Part shown: one piece after another, positions 1 to 8,989 of the stretch
Layout: each line of letters opens with the position of its first letter
Numbering within the stretch: position 1 is the first letter of the stretch
Origin: Acidobacteriaceae bacterium
Lineage (GTDB): Bacteria; Acidobacteriota; Terriglobia; Terriglobales; Acidobacteriaceae
Direction of reading: 5' to 3'
DNA length: 64,000 bases
Assembly (NCBI GenBank): GCA_903642265.1
Contig: CAHJWN010000006.1
Coordinates: 18,608 to 82,607, forward strand
Program-made: the position numbers and the translations under genes
Notes under the pieces: model-generated
What the model saw: the letters and a program-made list of their open reading frames with translations, nothing else
What the model was told of the DNA's origin: nothing
Database searches by the model: none

Positions 1-1923
1 AAACTCGATAACCTGATCTTCGTCGTCAACTGCAACCTGCAGCGGCTCGACGGCCCCGTTCGCGGCAATAAGCGCATCATCGACGAGCTCGAAGGCGTCT
101 TCCATGGAGCTGGCTGGAACGTCATCAAGGTCATCTGGGGCAGCGATTGGGACGCCCTCTTCGAAAAGGACCACACCGGACTGCTGCTCCGCCGCATGGA
201 AGAGTGTGTCGACGGCGACTACCAGACGTTCAAAGCCAAGGATGGTGCCTATCTCCGCGCAAATTTCTTCGGCAAGTACCCCGAGCTCCTCGAACTTGTG
301 AAAGATATTCCCGATGACGAGCTCATCAAGCTCCATCGCGGCGGACACGATCCCGCCAAGATCTACAACGCTTACAAGCGCGCACTCGAACACAAGGGCA
401 GCCCAACGGTCATCCTCGCCAAAACAGTCAAAGGCTATGGTCTGGGATCCGCTCAGGCACGGAATGCCACGCACTCCGAGAAAAAATTAGCCGACGATGC
501 CCTCGCCGCCTTCGTCAAACGCTTTGACATCCCCATCCCCGAGCAGGCTGCCAAAGATGGAGCCTTCTATCGTCCTAGTCCGGACTCCCCCGAAATTGCA
601 TACATGCAGCAGCGCCGCAACGAATTAGGCGGCTACCTGCCCGCCCGCGAGACACCAAAACTCGACTTCAAAGCTCCCACACTCGATTACTTCAAGGAGT
701 GGACCGCCGGTTCCGGCAAACGTGCCGTCTCGACCACCATGGGCTACGTCAACATCCTCAAGCACCTGCTCAAGGATCAAACCTTCGGCAAGTATGTAGT
801 TCCCATCGTCCCCGATGAAGGCCGCACCTTCGGCCTCGAGTCCGTGATCCGGCAGGTCGGCATCTACGCCCCCGAAGGCCAGAAGTACACGCCGCACGAT
901 TCGGACATGCTCCTCTTCTACCGCGAGGCCAAGGACGGTCAGATCCTCGAAGAAGGCATCACCGAGGCCGGTTCCATGGCATCCTTCACCGCCGCCGGAA
1001 CCGCCTACTCGAACTACGGCGTTCCATCAATCCCCTTCTACATGTACTACTCGATGTTTGGCTTTCAGCGCATCGGCGACATGGTTTGGGCGTTCGCAGA
1101 TTCGCGCGGCAAAGGCTTCCTGATGGGCGGCACAGCAGGCCGCACCACTATGCTCGGCGAGGGGCTTCAGCACCAGGACGGCCAGTCGCTCGTCCTCTCG
1201 AGCACCGTACCAACCTGCCTCACCTACGATCCCGCCTACGTCTTCGAACTCGCAATCGTTCTCCAGGACGGCATCCGCCGCATGTATCAGGAGTCAGAAG
1301 ACGTCTTCTACTACGTCACCATGTACAACGAGGACTACGAGCAGCCAGCGATGCCCGAAGGTGCGGCAGAAGGGGTTCTCAAGGGCCTCTACAAATTCCG
1401 CGCTGCTGCCTCCGGCCCAGCCCAGGCACAGCTCTTCGGAAGCGGGCCGATTCTCAACGAGGTACTCCGCGCCCAGACCATCCTCGCTGAAAAGTACTTG
1501 ATCCCCACCGATGTCTGGAGCGTTCCCAGCTACACTGAACTCCGCCGCGAAGCTCTTGCCGTGGAACGCTGGAACCGTCTCCACCCGGCCCAACCCGAGC
1601 GCAAGCCCTACGTGGTCACAGTCCTCGAAGGCGCCGCTGGCCCCATCATCGCCGCCAGCGATTACATGAAGTCGATGTCTGACTCGCTTGCTCCCTGGCT
1701 GAATGTCAGCAACCAGCGCCTTGTCTCGCTCGGCACGGACGGCTTCGGCCGCTCCGACAACCGGGAACACCTCCGCCGCCACTTCGAAGTTTCTGCCGAA
1801 GCCATCGTCGGAGCTACCCTGTCCAAGCTTGCTCGCGACGGCAAAATCAAACCCAGGAAAGCCCAACAAGCCCTCGCTGAACTTAACCTTGACTCCGAAG
1901 CTCAGGATCCTGCCCACGCCTGA
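1..1923 (+). CDS. aceE: Pyruvate dehydrogenase E1 component, homodimeric type (3' part; 5' end outside window)
   Basis: The reading frame is open from base 1, so the gene begins to the left of the window; the visible 640 codons correspond to roughly the last 70% of an E1 of about 890 residues. It uses thiamine diphosphate to decarboxylate pyruvate and acetylate the E2 lipoyl domain, in the cytosolic pyruvate dehydrogenase complex. The first visible residues (NLIFVVNCNLQRLDGPVRGN) match the AceE cofactor-binding region, followed by the GAGWNVIKVIWGSDWD block; later stretches such as KRFDIPIPE, TAGRTTMLGEGLQHQDG and VTMYNEDYEQPAMPEG are also AceE hallmarks. E2 and E3 genes are not in view. The next gene downstream is a degenerate E1-alpha relative on the same strand, 206 bases away. 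The identification is firm; only the N-terminus is unseen. Confidence 0.97.
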   Translation, partial: KLDNLIFVVNCNLQRLDGPVRGNKRIIDELEGVFHGAGWNVIKVIWGSDWDALFEKDHTGLLLRRMEECVDGDYQTFKAKDGAYLRANFFGKYPELLELVKDIPDDELIKLHRGGHDPAKIYNAYKRALEHKGSPTVILAKTVKGYGLGSAQARNATHSEKKLADDALAAFVKRFDIPIPEQAAKDGAFYRPSPDSPEIAYMQQRRNELGGYLPARETPKLDFKAPTLDYFKEWTAGSGKRAVSTTMGYVNILKHLLKDQTFGKYVVPIVPDEGRTFGLESVIRQVGIYAPEGQKYTPHDSDMLLFYREAKDGQILEEGITEAGSMASFTAAGTAYSNYGVPSIPFYMYYSMFGFQRIGDMVWAFADSRGKGFLMGGTAGRTTMLGEGLQHQDGQSLVLSSTVPTCLTYDPAYVFELAIVLQDGIRRMYQESEDVFYYVTMYNEDYEQPAMPEGAAEGVLKGLYKFRAAASGPAQAQLFGSGPILNEVLRAQTILAEKYLIPTDVWSVPSYTELRREALAVERWNRLHPAQPERKPYVVTVLEGAAGPIIAASDYMKSMSDSLAPWLNVSNQRLVSLGTDGFGRSDNREHLRRHFEVSAEAIVGATLSKLARDGKIKPRKAQQALAELNLDSEAQDPAHA

Positions 1924-2129
1924 TTCCTCCTTAAATACTTATTCGAAGCCGTCGTGCTGAGCGCAGCAAGCATTCCTGCATCCACTAATGCTCTTGAGCT
2001 GCATCAACGCGAGCCTAAGCCCAACACAAACCGGCTCACGAAACTTGACAAATGCGCCATCCCAGATGCCACGATAACTGATTGGACTCGCGTACATTCC
2101 AGTCACGGTCCTGACCTAAGCTAAACGAT

Positions 2130-2939
2130 ATGAAGACCTTGACCCGAAAGCCAGGGGGAGTAACCCCCACCATTTCGCCGCAAAAGGACCCCGCTCCGGC
2201 CTGGGAAAATCCACTCATTCCCAACAGGCGCCTGCGCGAACTCTATACGGCAATGGTCGAACTCCGCCTGCTGGAGAAACACAGGCACCCCCGCAGATCC
2301 TCTGTCGGCGCCGAGGCCTGCCGCGTCAGCACCGCCCTCTCCCTCCTCCCGGGGGATCTCGCCAGCGAGGCCACACTCTCTCCTGCAACCGCCTTCCTTC
2401 GCGGGGCCAGGTTGTCCCATCTCGCCTCGGCAACCGGTCAACTCCCAGCCGTCAAGGACACAGCAGCGCGGCTCAACCTGTCCATCGGGGCCGCTCTTGC
2501 TTCACCTGGAAAGGGCAAGCTCGTCCTCGCCTACGTCCAACCTGGCGAACTCGCTCTCCGCGAGTGGAAGCCGATCCTTCGTCTCGCCGCAACCCTCAAC
2601 GCACCCATCCTCATCGTCGTTCTCCCGGCAATCGCCAAGTCTCCTGGCCAACTCAGCCTCGTCTCCTCCACCTGCGGCACACCCGGGATCCCTGTCGACG
2701 CCGCCGACGCGGTCGCCCTCTACCGAGTGGTGCAGGAGTCCATGCTCCGTATTCGCGCCGGCGGGGGGCCGGTTCTAATGGAGTGCATCCCGTTCCAGCC
2801 CACCGGCCAGAAGAGCCTGCCGGCAGATCCCATCCTGAACATGCGCGAGTCGCTCCTCAACCGGAAGCTTGCGACCGAGTCATGGTTCACCTCGGTTCAA
2901 AGCCGCTTCGAGGCGCGACTGGTAACAGCAGGTATGTAG
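2130..2939 (+). CDS. Degenerate E1-alpha-like (2-oxoacid dehydrogenase) protein, probable pseudoenzyme
   Basis: This 269-residue protein keeps the skeleton of a thiamine-diphosphate-dependent E1 alpha subunit: the helix RELYTAMVELRLLEK at 36-50, LNLSIGAALASPGKGK near 115-130, TPGIPVDAADAVALYR near 184-199, a GGGPVLMECIPFQ strand near 211-223 and DPILNMRESLLNRKL near 233-247. Family members are usually 320-370 residues long. Where the GDG of the cofactor motif should stand the protein reads AYVQPGELA (134-142), and the Asn that normally follows about 27 residues later is not recognisable, so metal-cofactor binding is unlikely. It lies just downstream of aceE on the same strand, which suggests a structural or regulatory role in the complex, but that is inference. 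There is no clear Shine-Dalgarno before the ATG. No E1-beta partner is present. Confidence 0.6.
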   Translation: MKTLTRKPGGVTPTISPQKDPAPAWENPLIPNRRLRELYTAMVELRLLEKHRHPRRSSVGAEACRVSTALSLLPGDLASEATLSPATAFLRGARLSHLASATGQLPAVKDTAARLNLSIGAALASPGKGKLVLAYVQPGELALREWKPILRLAATLNAPILIVVLPAIAKSPGQLSLVSSTCGTPGIPVDAADAVALYRVVQESMLRIRAGGGPVLMECIPFQPTGQKSLPADPILNMRESLLNRKLATESWFTSVQSRFEARLVTAGM

Positions 2940-3187
2940 AATCACACCCCTCAGGCCTGATCTTGGCTGCATAGAAGCTTCCGAGGCTAGGTCCTCCCGC
3001 CGACGAATCCACGACGTGGTCTAGCAAAACGTTGAGGATATTCAGTTTTCTGGCATCAAGCGTGTCGAACTACTTCGCGATGCATTGAGCGGACCGGCTG
3101 CAAAAAACGAAAGCTTCGCCGCCCAGATCACCTGGGCTCGACAACCTTCATTCCACTCAGGCCAGCAGATAGCAAGCCAGTGAGACT

Positions 3188-4132
3188 TCAGGCACTGACC
3201 CGGCTCGCATTCCGGAAATATTCAATAGACAGTTTCAGACCTTCGTTTAGCGACACGGTAGGCTCCCATCCCAATAGTGTCTTCGCCTTTGTGATGTCCG
3301 GGCGCCGTCTTGTCGGATCGTCGATCGGCAAGTCTTTGAAGATGATCTCCGATGTCCCACCCGTGACCTTCAGCACCTCGCGTGCACACTCGAGAATCGT
3401 CCACTCAACGGGATTGCCGATGTTCACGGGAAGCGCCTCCCCAGACTTTGACAGCCGCATTATTCCATCGATCAGATCGGACACGTAGCAGAAGCTGCGG
3501 GTCTGCGACCCATCGCCATAAACGGTCAGCGGTCCTCCGCTGAGAGCCTGGATCAGCAGGTTGGAGATCACGCGGCCATCGTTTTTCTGCAGCCGTGGAC
3601 CGTAAGTGTTAAAGATGCGCACCAGATGCGTATTCACCTTGTAGTAGCGGTGATAGGCCATGACGGTGGCTTCAGAAAATCGTTTCGCTTCGTCATACAC
3701 GGAGCGCGGCCCAATGGGATTAACTCGTCCCCAGTAAGTCTCTACCTGGGGATGGACCTCCGGATCGCCGTAGCACTCTGACGTAGACGCGTGAAGATAC
3801 TCCGCCTCATATTTCCTGGCTAGCTCCAACGTGTTGAGTGTTCCCGCCGATCCCACCAGCAGCGTTTCTACACCCAGCCGCGTGTAGTCCACCGGACTGG
3901 CGGGTGAGGCAAAGTTGAAGAGATAGTCAATTTTGCCGAGGTCAAATGGCTTCGTAATGTCGGCTTCGACAAACTCAAATCGCGGCTCGGTCTTCAAGTG
4001 AGCTAAGTTTGCCCGGTCCCCCGTGCAAAAGTTGTCGACACCAACTACAGAGCAGCCTTCAGAAAGCAGCGCGTCACACAAGTGCGAGCCTAAGAAACCG
4101 GCGGCACCTGTAACCAGGACCCTCTTCGCCAT
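3188..4132 (-). CDS. UDP-glucuronate decarboxylase (UDP-xylose synthase), SDR family
   Basis: An extended short-chain dehydrogenase of 314 residues that should convert UDP-glucuronate to UDP-xylose in the cytoplasm. The NAD-binding GAAGFLGS motif is at residues 9-16, the STSECYGDP stretch at 116-124 and the catalytic YDEAK (Tyr146, Lys150) are present, and FNFASPASPVDY plus the RVNPIGPRSVYDEAKR block are characteristic of UXS enzymes. Its start lies 42 bases downstream of the UDP-glucose dehydrogenase stop, in the same direction, so the two form a UDP-glucose to UDP-glucuronate to UDP-xylose pathway. They diverge from the exopolysaccharide export genes. A dTDP-glucose dehydratase is the alternative relative but is less likely given the neighbour and motifs. 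Confidence 0.88.
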   Translation of the reverse strand: MAKRVLVTGAAGFLGSHLCDALLSEGCSVVGVDNFCTGDRANLAHLKTEPRFEFVEADITKPFDLGKIDYLFNFASPASPVDYTRLGVETLLVGSAGTLNTLELARKYEAEYLHASTSECYGDPEVHPQVETYWGRVNPIGPRSVYDEAKRFSEATVMAYHRYYKVNTHLVRIFNTYGPRLQKNDGRVISNLLIQALSGGPLTVYGDGSQTRSFCYVSDLIDGIMRLSKSGEALPVNIGNPVEWTILECAREVLKVTGGTSEIIFKDLPIDDPTRRRPDITKAKTLLGWEPTVSLNEGLKLSIEYFRNASRVSA

Positions 4133-4174
4133 AAATCGTTATCTTTCTCCCAGAGCAGATCCGGATACCGTGTT

Positions 4175-5590
4175 CTAGACTGCAGCGACTTCGGGCACCG
4201 CATCTCGAACCGGGTACGCCGTGGGACGGCCAATGCTGATGTACGTGAATTTTGCTTCCGACATAATGGCCGGATCAAACATGTTTCGACCATCGATCAC
4301 GATCGGGTAGCGCATCACCTTGTTCAATCGGTCCAGATCGAGATCTTTGAACTCCGACCAGTCGGTCAGGATCAGCAGCGCGTCACAATCGTCGGCAGCT
4401 GCATAGGCATTGTCTGCATAGCTCATCTGACGGCTTTCAGGCACCACTTCTTTGGTCCGCGACATAGCCGCAGGGTCAAAGGCGACAATCGAGCAGCCTT
4501 CAGCCATCAGCATCTTTACAAGCTCGATCGCAGGTGAGTCACGGATGTCATCCGTTTCGCCCTTGAAGGCGAGCCCAAGTACGCCCAGCTTTTTTCCGCG
4601 AAGTGTCCAAAGTGCTGCGCGCACCTTGCGCACGAAGCGCGCCTTCTGGCTGACGTTAATGCGTTCCACCTCGGCCAGCAGGTTGAAGTCGATGCCAAGC
4701 TGGTCGGCTACCGAGCGAAATGCGGCAACGTCTTTCGGAAAGCACGATCCACCATACCCGATTCCGGGGCGGAGGAACTTTGGCCCGATGCGCGAGTCAA
4801 GTCCGAGCCCCAGTGCAACCTGCTGCACATTGGCATCTGTTGCTTCGCAAAGGTTTGAGACTGCATTGATAAACGAGATCTTCAGTGCGAGAAATGCATT
4901 CGAAGCATGCTTGATGATTTCGGCACTCTTGGTGGAAGTCAGCAGCAGCGGTGGCACTGCATGCTCATTACAGCTGCCGGCAATTGCACCCGGCGTCGTG
5001 TAATAAGTGCCTTCGGTCAGCGGCTTGTAGATCGCACTCAGCATCGCTGCAGCCCGTTCACTATCAGCACCAACGACGATGCGATCGGGGTGGAGAAAGT
5101 CGGCCACGGCCGTTCCCTCGCGCAGGAATTCTGGATTCGAGACCACGTCAAAGAGGTGTCGCGCGACGCCGTTCCGCTCCATCGCGCGCCTGATCCACTC
5201 ATTCGTATAGACCGGCACCGTGCTCTTCTCGACGATCACCGTGTACTTGGTCAGCGAGCGCGCAATCTCGCAGGCTACCGCCTCCACATACGACAGATCG
5301 GCGTCGCCCGTTTCACTTTGTGGAGTTCCAACAGCAATAAAGATGGCGTTGCACTCCCGAGTCGCCTCGGAAAGGTCCGTCATGAACTTGATCTTGGTGT
5401 TGCGGTAGCGTCCAAGCAGCTCTGGCAAATGCTCTTCGTGGATCAGCGTGTCGCCAGCGCGCAAAGCATCTACCTTGCGCTGATCGTTATCTACGCAGAT
5501 GACCTGGTGACCCATCTCGGCAAAGCAAACAGCGGCTACCAGGCCTACGTATCCTGATCCAACGACCGCAATCTGAATCGATGACGACAT
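4175..5590 (-). CDS. ugd: UDP-glucose 6-dehydrogenase
   Basis: A 471-residue NAD-dependent enzyme that oxidises UDP-glucose to UDP-glucuronate. The N-terminal GSGYVGLV dinucleotide motif is at residues 11-18, VEKSTVPVYT near 120-129, NPEFLREGTAVADFLHPDR near 152-170, and the catalytic cysteine is Cys283 within GIGYGGSCFPKD. About 20 extra residues (near 193-212) precede the KSAEIIKHASNAF helix. I chose the ATG at 5590 because an AGGAG lies ten bases upstream and the dinucleotide motif then sits at the usual distance; a longer open frame reaches to 5671. The gene is followed by UDP-xylose synthase and diverges from the Wzc-type kinase gene, so it supplies precursor for a xylose- or glucuronate-containing polysaccharide. 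Confidence 0.95.
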   Translation of the reverse strand: MSSSIQIAVVGSGYVGLVAAVCFAEMGHQVICVDNDQRKVDALRAGDTLIHEEHLPELLGRYRNTKIKFMTDLSEATRECNAIFIAVGTPQSETGDADLSYVEAVACEIARSLTKYTVIVEKSTVPVYTNEWIRRAMERNGVARHLFDVVSNPEFLREGTAVADFLHPDRIVVGADSERAAAMLSAIYKPLTEGTYYTTPGAIAGSCNEHAVPPLLLTSTKSAEIIKHASNAFLALKISFINAVSNLCEATDANVQQVALGLGLDSRIGPKFLRPGIGYGGSCFPKDVAAFRSVADQLGIDFNLLAEVERINVSQKARFVRKVRAALWTLRGKKLGVLGLAFKGETDDIRDSPAIELVKMLMAEGCSIVAFDPAAMSRTKEVVPESRQMSYADNAYAAADDCDALLILTDWSEFKDLDLDRLNKVMRYPIVIDGRNMFDPAIMSEAKFTYISIGRPTAYPVRDAVPEVAAV

Positions 5591-5695
5591 AATAAGTGTT
5601 CTCCTGGGGAATGACGGCTTAGCTTTCATTCTAAGCTGAGATCGGCGGAACTCAGCAACCCGACGATTCAATCATCTGCGACAGCGGCATTCAGC

Positions 5696-5701
5696 TACAA
5701 T
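5696..5701 (+). promoter_or_regulatory. -10-like hexamer immediately upstream of the wzc-type gene
   Basis: TACAAT lies six bases before the ATG at 5708 and there is no Shine-Dalgarno in between, so transcription from it would begin at or beside the start codon. No good -35 box is visible. A 6-base inverted repeat (GCTTAG, 8-base spacer, CTAAGC; 5617-5636) lies upstream in the same divergent intergenic region. Confidence 0.3.
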
Positions 5702-5707
5702 CATGCG

Positions 5708-7933
5708 ATGGCTCCGCCTATTGGGCAACTCAGCACACCGTTAGGTGTGCCGGACCTTGGATTTATTGTCACCAGCGCGACAGACTCCACTCTGTTTGAG
5801 TCGCTCATCGTCCTGAAAAAACGCCGACTTATCGTAGGTGCATGTGTACTCGGCGCCCTGGCCTATGGGATCTACAAGTCCTATACACAGCCCAGGATCT
5901 ACGACGCGGCTTCAAAGATTGAAGTGCGTAGCGGCGCATCGCAGGAGTTCAAGGTAGACCCCGTGCAGTCTTTGGGGTCGTCGGACGGTGGAAGCAATAA
6001 GATGGCAGCCGAGGTCGTCATTCTGCAGAGTGACTCGCTCCTCTTCACTGTCGCTACTGAGCTGAATCTCGCAAACAACGCCGATTTTCTGGACGGCAAG
6101 AAGCCAGCAATCTACCAGTCTCTGGCTGATCTTAGTGTGCGTGAAGCTACGCTTCGACGCTTCCATTCGAACTTTAAGGTTCAACTGGTTCCGAAGACAG
6201 ACATCATTCGTCTCAGCTACTCCAGCCTAGACGCCAAGCTATCGGCTGAGATCATTAACCGCATCGTTGCCGACTACATTCAGCGCAGCTATGAAACCCG
6301 CTATCTTTCGACTCAGCGCGTCTCGCAGTGGCTGTCTGGGCAGCTTGACGATCTAAAACGGCAGGTTGAGACCTCGCAGGAGCAGATGCTCGACCTGCAG
6401 CGTAAGCTCGGCACTCTAGGTTTCGATCCAAGCCACAATCAGAACGCGACGGCGCTCGAAGATCTCTCCACTGCAGTTGCGCAGGCGGGCATCACCCGCA
6501 TTCTTGCTGAATCGCGCTACCGCGAGATGGCAACCATGGATCCGAACACGATTGAGGATTCCATTGATTCAACTCACGGCTCCACGGCACCTGCTCTTAC
6601 CACGCTCCGAGCTTCGATCTCAACTGCCAAGGCGACGCTGGCTGATCTGCAAGCCAATCTCGGTCCAAATCATCCCCAGGTAAAGGCGCAGAAGGCTCAG
6701 TTAGAGGCTCTCCAGGTAGAGCAGGATTCCGAGCAAAGCCGCCTTCTTGCACAAGCGAAAGAAAACTTCGTCATTGCCAAAGCAAGCGAGCAACGCATTC
6801 TTGAATCGTTGGATTCCGAGAAGGCCAAAGCGTACAAGATGCGCGACAACCTCGTCGAATACACTCTTCGCACCCGCGAATATGAGTCGAACCGAACCCT
6901 CTACGAGGGTCTATTGCAGCGTCTTCGCACGGCGGGTGTAGAGGCCGGCCTTGAATCGCTCGAGATCGATGTGGTCGACCCTGCGATGCCGGCAGCTGCT
7001 CCAACTCTTAGGCCCAAATCCACAATCGTCCTCACCGCGCTGATTGTAGGTGCAACCCTCGGCATCATCCTGGCGTTTCTGCTGGAGAGCCTTGACACCG
7101 GGATCCACAGCATTGCCGATGTCGAGAGTATTACTCAACTTCCTTCGCTCGCGATGGTGCCCAAAGTCAGACGCGGCGGAGAGGTTCTAGAGTCGATGAG
7201 CATCGCGCAGAAGAATCTCGACACACTCACCTCGCCTAAGTCCCAGTTCTCTGAAGCTCTACGTTCGCTGCGGACCTCGCTCTTGCTCTCAAGCGCAAGC
7301 CCGCCCAAGTACATTCTGTTCACGAGTGCAACCCCCGCCGAAGGCAAGACCACCATCGCCACCAACACCGCCGTGATCTTTGCGCAGGGAGGAACGCGCG
7401 TTCTACTCATCGATGCAGACATGCGTCGTCCCGCAATCCATCCCCGATTCGGAATCAGCGGCAGGACCGGCCTCAGCACGCTGCTTACCGGTAGCAGCAC
7501 CTTCGCGGACACCATCCAGAACGTCCCCGAGGCACCCACGCTCGACATCATTGTCAGCGGGCCTGTTCCACCATTTCCTGCTGAACTTCTCGGCTCCAAA
7601 GCCATGCTTGCCTTATTGAAGAGCGCGGGAGAACTCTATGACTACATCCTCATCGACTCACCGCCCATACTCTCCGTCACGGATGGCGTCATTCTTGCGC
7701 GCGAAGCGGATGCTGTAGTTCTGGTTGTGCGGCACGGAAAGTCCAGCCGTCACATTATTCGCCGTGCCCGCGACCTCCTGATTCGCGCTGATGCCCCAAT
7801 TACCGGCATCGTCCTTAATGCTGTTGACCTTAACTCGTCTGAATACCAGGGTTACTACGGTGAGGCCGGATACCACTATGCGGGCGTAGATGCGTCAGCA
7901 TGGGAGTCGCAAGACTCCGGGAAGAAGGCGTAA
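5708..7933 (+). CDS. Polysaccharide co-polymerase / BY-type tyrosine autokinase (Wzc-like)
   Basis: A 741-residue inner-membrane protein controlling chain length and export of capsule or exopolysaccharide. It has a Wzz-type N-terminus with a first membrane helix near residues 38-58, a long periplasmic helical region (coiled coil near 200-420), a second membrane helix near 440-465, then a cytoplasmic P-loop kinase domain. Walker A is ATPAEGKTT near 542-550, Walker A' VLLIDADMRRP near 563-573, and the Walker B-like strand ILIDSPP near 645-651. The C-terminal tail carries a tyrosine cluster (EYQGYYGEAGYHY near 713-725), the expected autophosphorylation sites. It is separated by two bases from the Wza-type exporter gene and diverges from ugd. 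The kinase and co-polymerase halves are fused, as in proteobacterial Wzc. Confidence 0.93.
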   Translation: MAPPIGQLSTPLGVPDLGFIVTSATDSTLFESLIVLKKRRLIVGACVLGALAYGIYKSYTQPRIYDAASKIEVRSGASQEFKVDPVQSLGSSDGGSNKMAAEVVILQSDSLLFTVATELNLANNADFLDGKKPAIYQSLADLSVREATLRRFHSNFKVQLVPKTDIIRLSYSSLDAKLSAEIINRIVADYIQRSYETRYLSTQRVSQWLSGQLDDLKRQVETSQEQMLDLQRKLGTLGFDPSHNQNATALEDLSTAVAQAGITRILAESRYREMATMDPNTIEDSIDSTHGSTAPALTTLRASISTAKATLADLQANLGPNHPQVKAQKAQLEALQVEQDSEQSRLLAQAKENFVIAKASEQRILESLDSEKAKAYKMRDNLVEYTLRTREYESNRTLYEGLLQRLRTAGVEAGLESLEIDVVDPAMPAAAPTLRPKSTIVLTALIVGATLGIILAFLLESLDTGIHSIADVESITQLPSLAMVPKVRRGGEVLESMSIAQKNLDTLTSPKSQFSEALRSLRTSLLLSSASPPKYILFTSATPAEGKTTIATNTAVIFAQGGTRVLLIDADMRRPAIHPRFGISGRTGLSTLLTGSSTFADTIQNVPEAPTLDIIVSGPVPPFPAELLGSKAMLALLKSAGELYDYILIDSPPILSVTDGVILAREADAVVLVVRHGKSSRHIIRRARDLLIRADAPITGIVLNAVDLNSSEYQGYYGEAGYHYAGVDASAWESQDSGKKA

Positions 7934-7935
7934 CG

Positions 7936-8958
7936 ATGAACAGAATTTTCTCCGGCAGCTTTTCGTCGCGTCAGGCTCGTCTCAAGCTGCGGAACCGTGG
8001 CGTTGTACCTCTGGTCCTGGTCGCCATCCTTGCCCTGGTGCATCCTGCTTTGGCGCAATTTAGCGGCCCCGGAGTCAAGACGGCCATTCCACATCTCAGT
8101 GGGGACGCCATCACCACCGATCCCGCTGTGCTCCACCCGAGAAGCAGGCAAATCTACCTGAATGCCGGTGACCTCGTGGCCATCCACATCTACGGATCGC
8201 TCGATTACCAGCCTACCGTTCGTGTCAGCCTGGATGGCACAATCCAGCTACCGCTCGTTGGGATCGTCTCGTTTACGGGCCTGACCCTTGACCAGGCTGA
8301 AACTCTCGTGGCCGAGAGACTCAGAGCCGGCGGGATGTACCGCGATCCGCAGGTGACAATCCAGGTGATCGAGTCTGCAAGCGGGTTCATCACTGTTTCA
8401 GGCGAGACCCATGCTGTGATCCCTGCGAACTCTGAGCGTCGACTCCTCGAAGTACTTGCAGCCGCTGGCGGCCTTCCTGTCAACGCCAGTCACACGATCA
8501 CCATCGATCGTCCCGGTGTCGACAAGCCGATCGTCGTCGATCTCGGCAACGATCCCATGCACAGTAAGCAGATCAACGTCCCCCTCTTTCCAGGCGATAC
8601 CGTAGTTATCTCCAGAGTTGGCGTCGTCTACATGCTGGGCGAGTTCAAGGTCTCCGGCGTCATTCCCATTCAACAAAACTCTCCACTGACGTTGCTTCAA
8701 GCCACCGCCGTTGCTGGCGGCATTCTCTACGATGGCAAGTACAAAGACATGCGGATCATCCGCACCACTAACGAGCAGCGTTCATTAGTCCACGTCGACA
8801 TCAAGCGTGTCATGCTCGGCAAAGATCCCGATCCCCTGCTGCAGGCGGACGACATCGTCTACCTTCCGAATAGCGACATCAAGGCGGCAATCGTCTCTGG
8901 CGGTCTCAATCTTCTGGTGAACGTTGCGAATCTCGCGCTGATTGCGGCCAGATATTAG
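7936..8958 (+). CDS. Polysaccharide export protein (Wza-like, Poly_export/SLBB)
   Basis: This 340-residue protein would form the periplasmic and outer-membrane export channel for the polysaccharide assembled with the upstream kinase. A signal peptide with hydrophobic core VVPLVLVAILALV ends at about ALAQ (residues 38-41). The Poly_export domain starts at NAGDLVAIHIYG and continues to PQVTIQVIE; two SLBB-type beta-grasp segments follow (TVSGETHAVIP and YMLGEFKVSGVIP). Unlike Escherichia coli Wza there is no lipobox cysteine at the cleavage site, so it is probably not lipidated. I use the ATG at 7936, two bases after the kinase stop and preceded by an AAGAAGG ribosome site, rather than an earlier in-frame codon inside the kinase gene. 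The two genes are clearly co-transcribed. Confidence 0.9.
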   Translation: MNRIFSGSFSSRQARLKLRNRGVVPLVLVAILALVHPALAQFSGPGVKTAIPHLSGDAITTDPAVLHPRSRQIYLNAGDLVAIHIYGSLDYQPTVRVSLDGTIQLPLVGIVSFTGLTLDQAETLVAERLRAGGMYRDPQVTIQVIESASGFITVSGETHAVIPANSERRLLEVLAAAGGLPVNASHTITIDRPGVDKPIVVDLGNDPMHSKQINVPLFPGDTVVISRVGVVYMLGEFKVSGVIPIQQNSPLTLLQATAVAGGILYDGKYKDMRIIRTTNEQRSLVHVDIKRVMLGKDPDPLLQADDIVYLPNSDIKAAIVSGGLNLLVNVANLALIAARY

Positions 8959-8989
8959 CGCCTCGGGAGTGGCTGCTCACAGCTACAGC

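Noticed and set aside
1294..1917. A 207-codon open frame on the minus strand opposite aceE
   Set aside because: Antisense to a certain coding region; long reverse frames are common in GC-rich genes.
2045..2078. A TTGACA upstream of the E1-alpha-like gene
   Set aside because: The only -10-like sequence (GATAAC) is too far away (spacer of 22 bases) for a usual promoter.
3121..3137. A six-base-pair hairpin (GCCCAG/CTGGGC) near the end of the UXS gene
   Set aside because: Short, without a T run in either direction; not convincing as a terminator.
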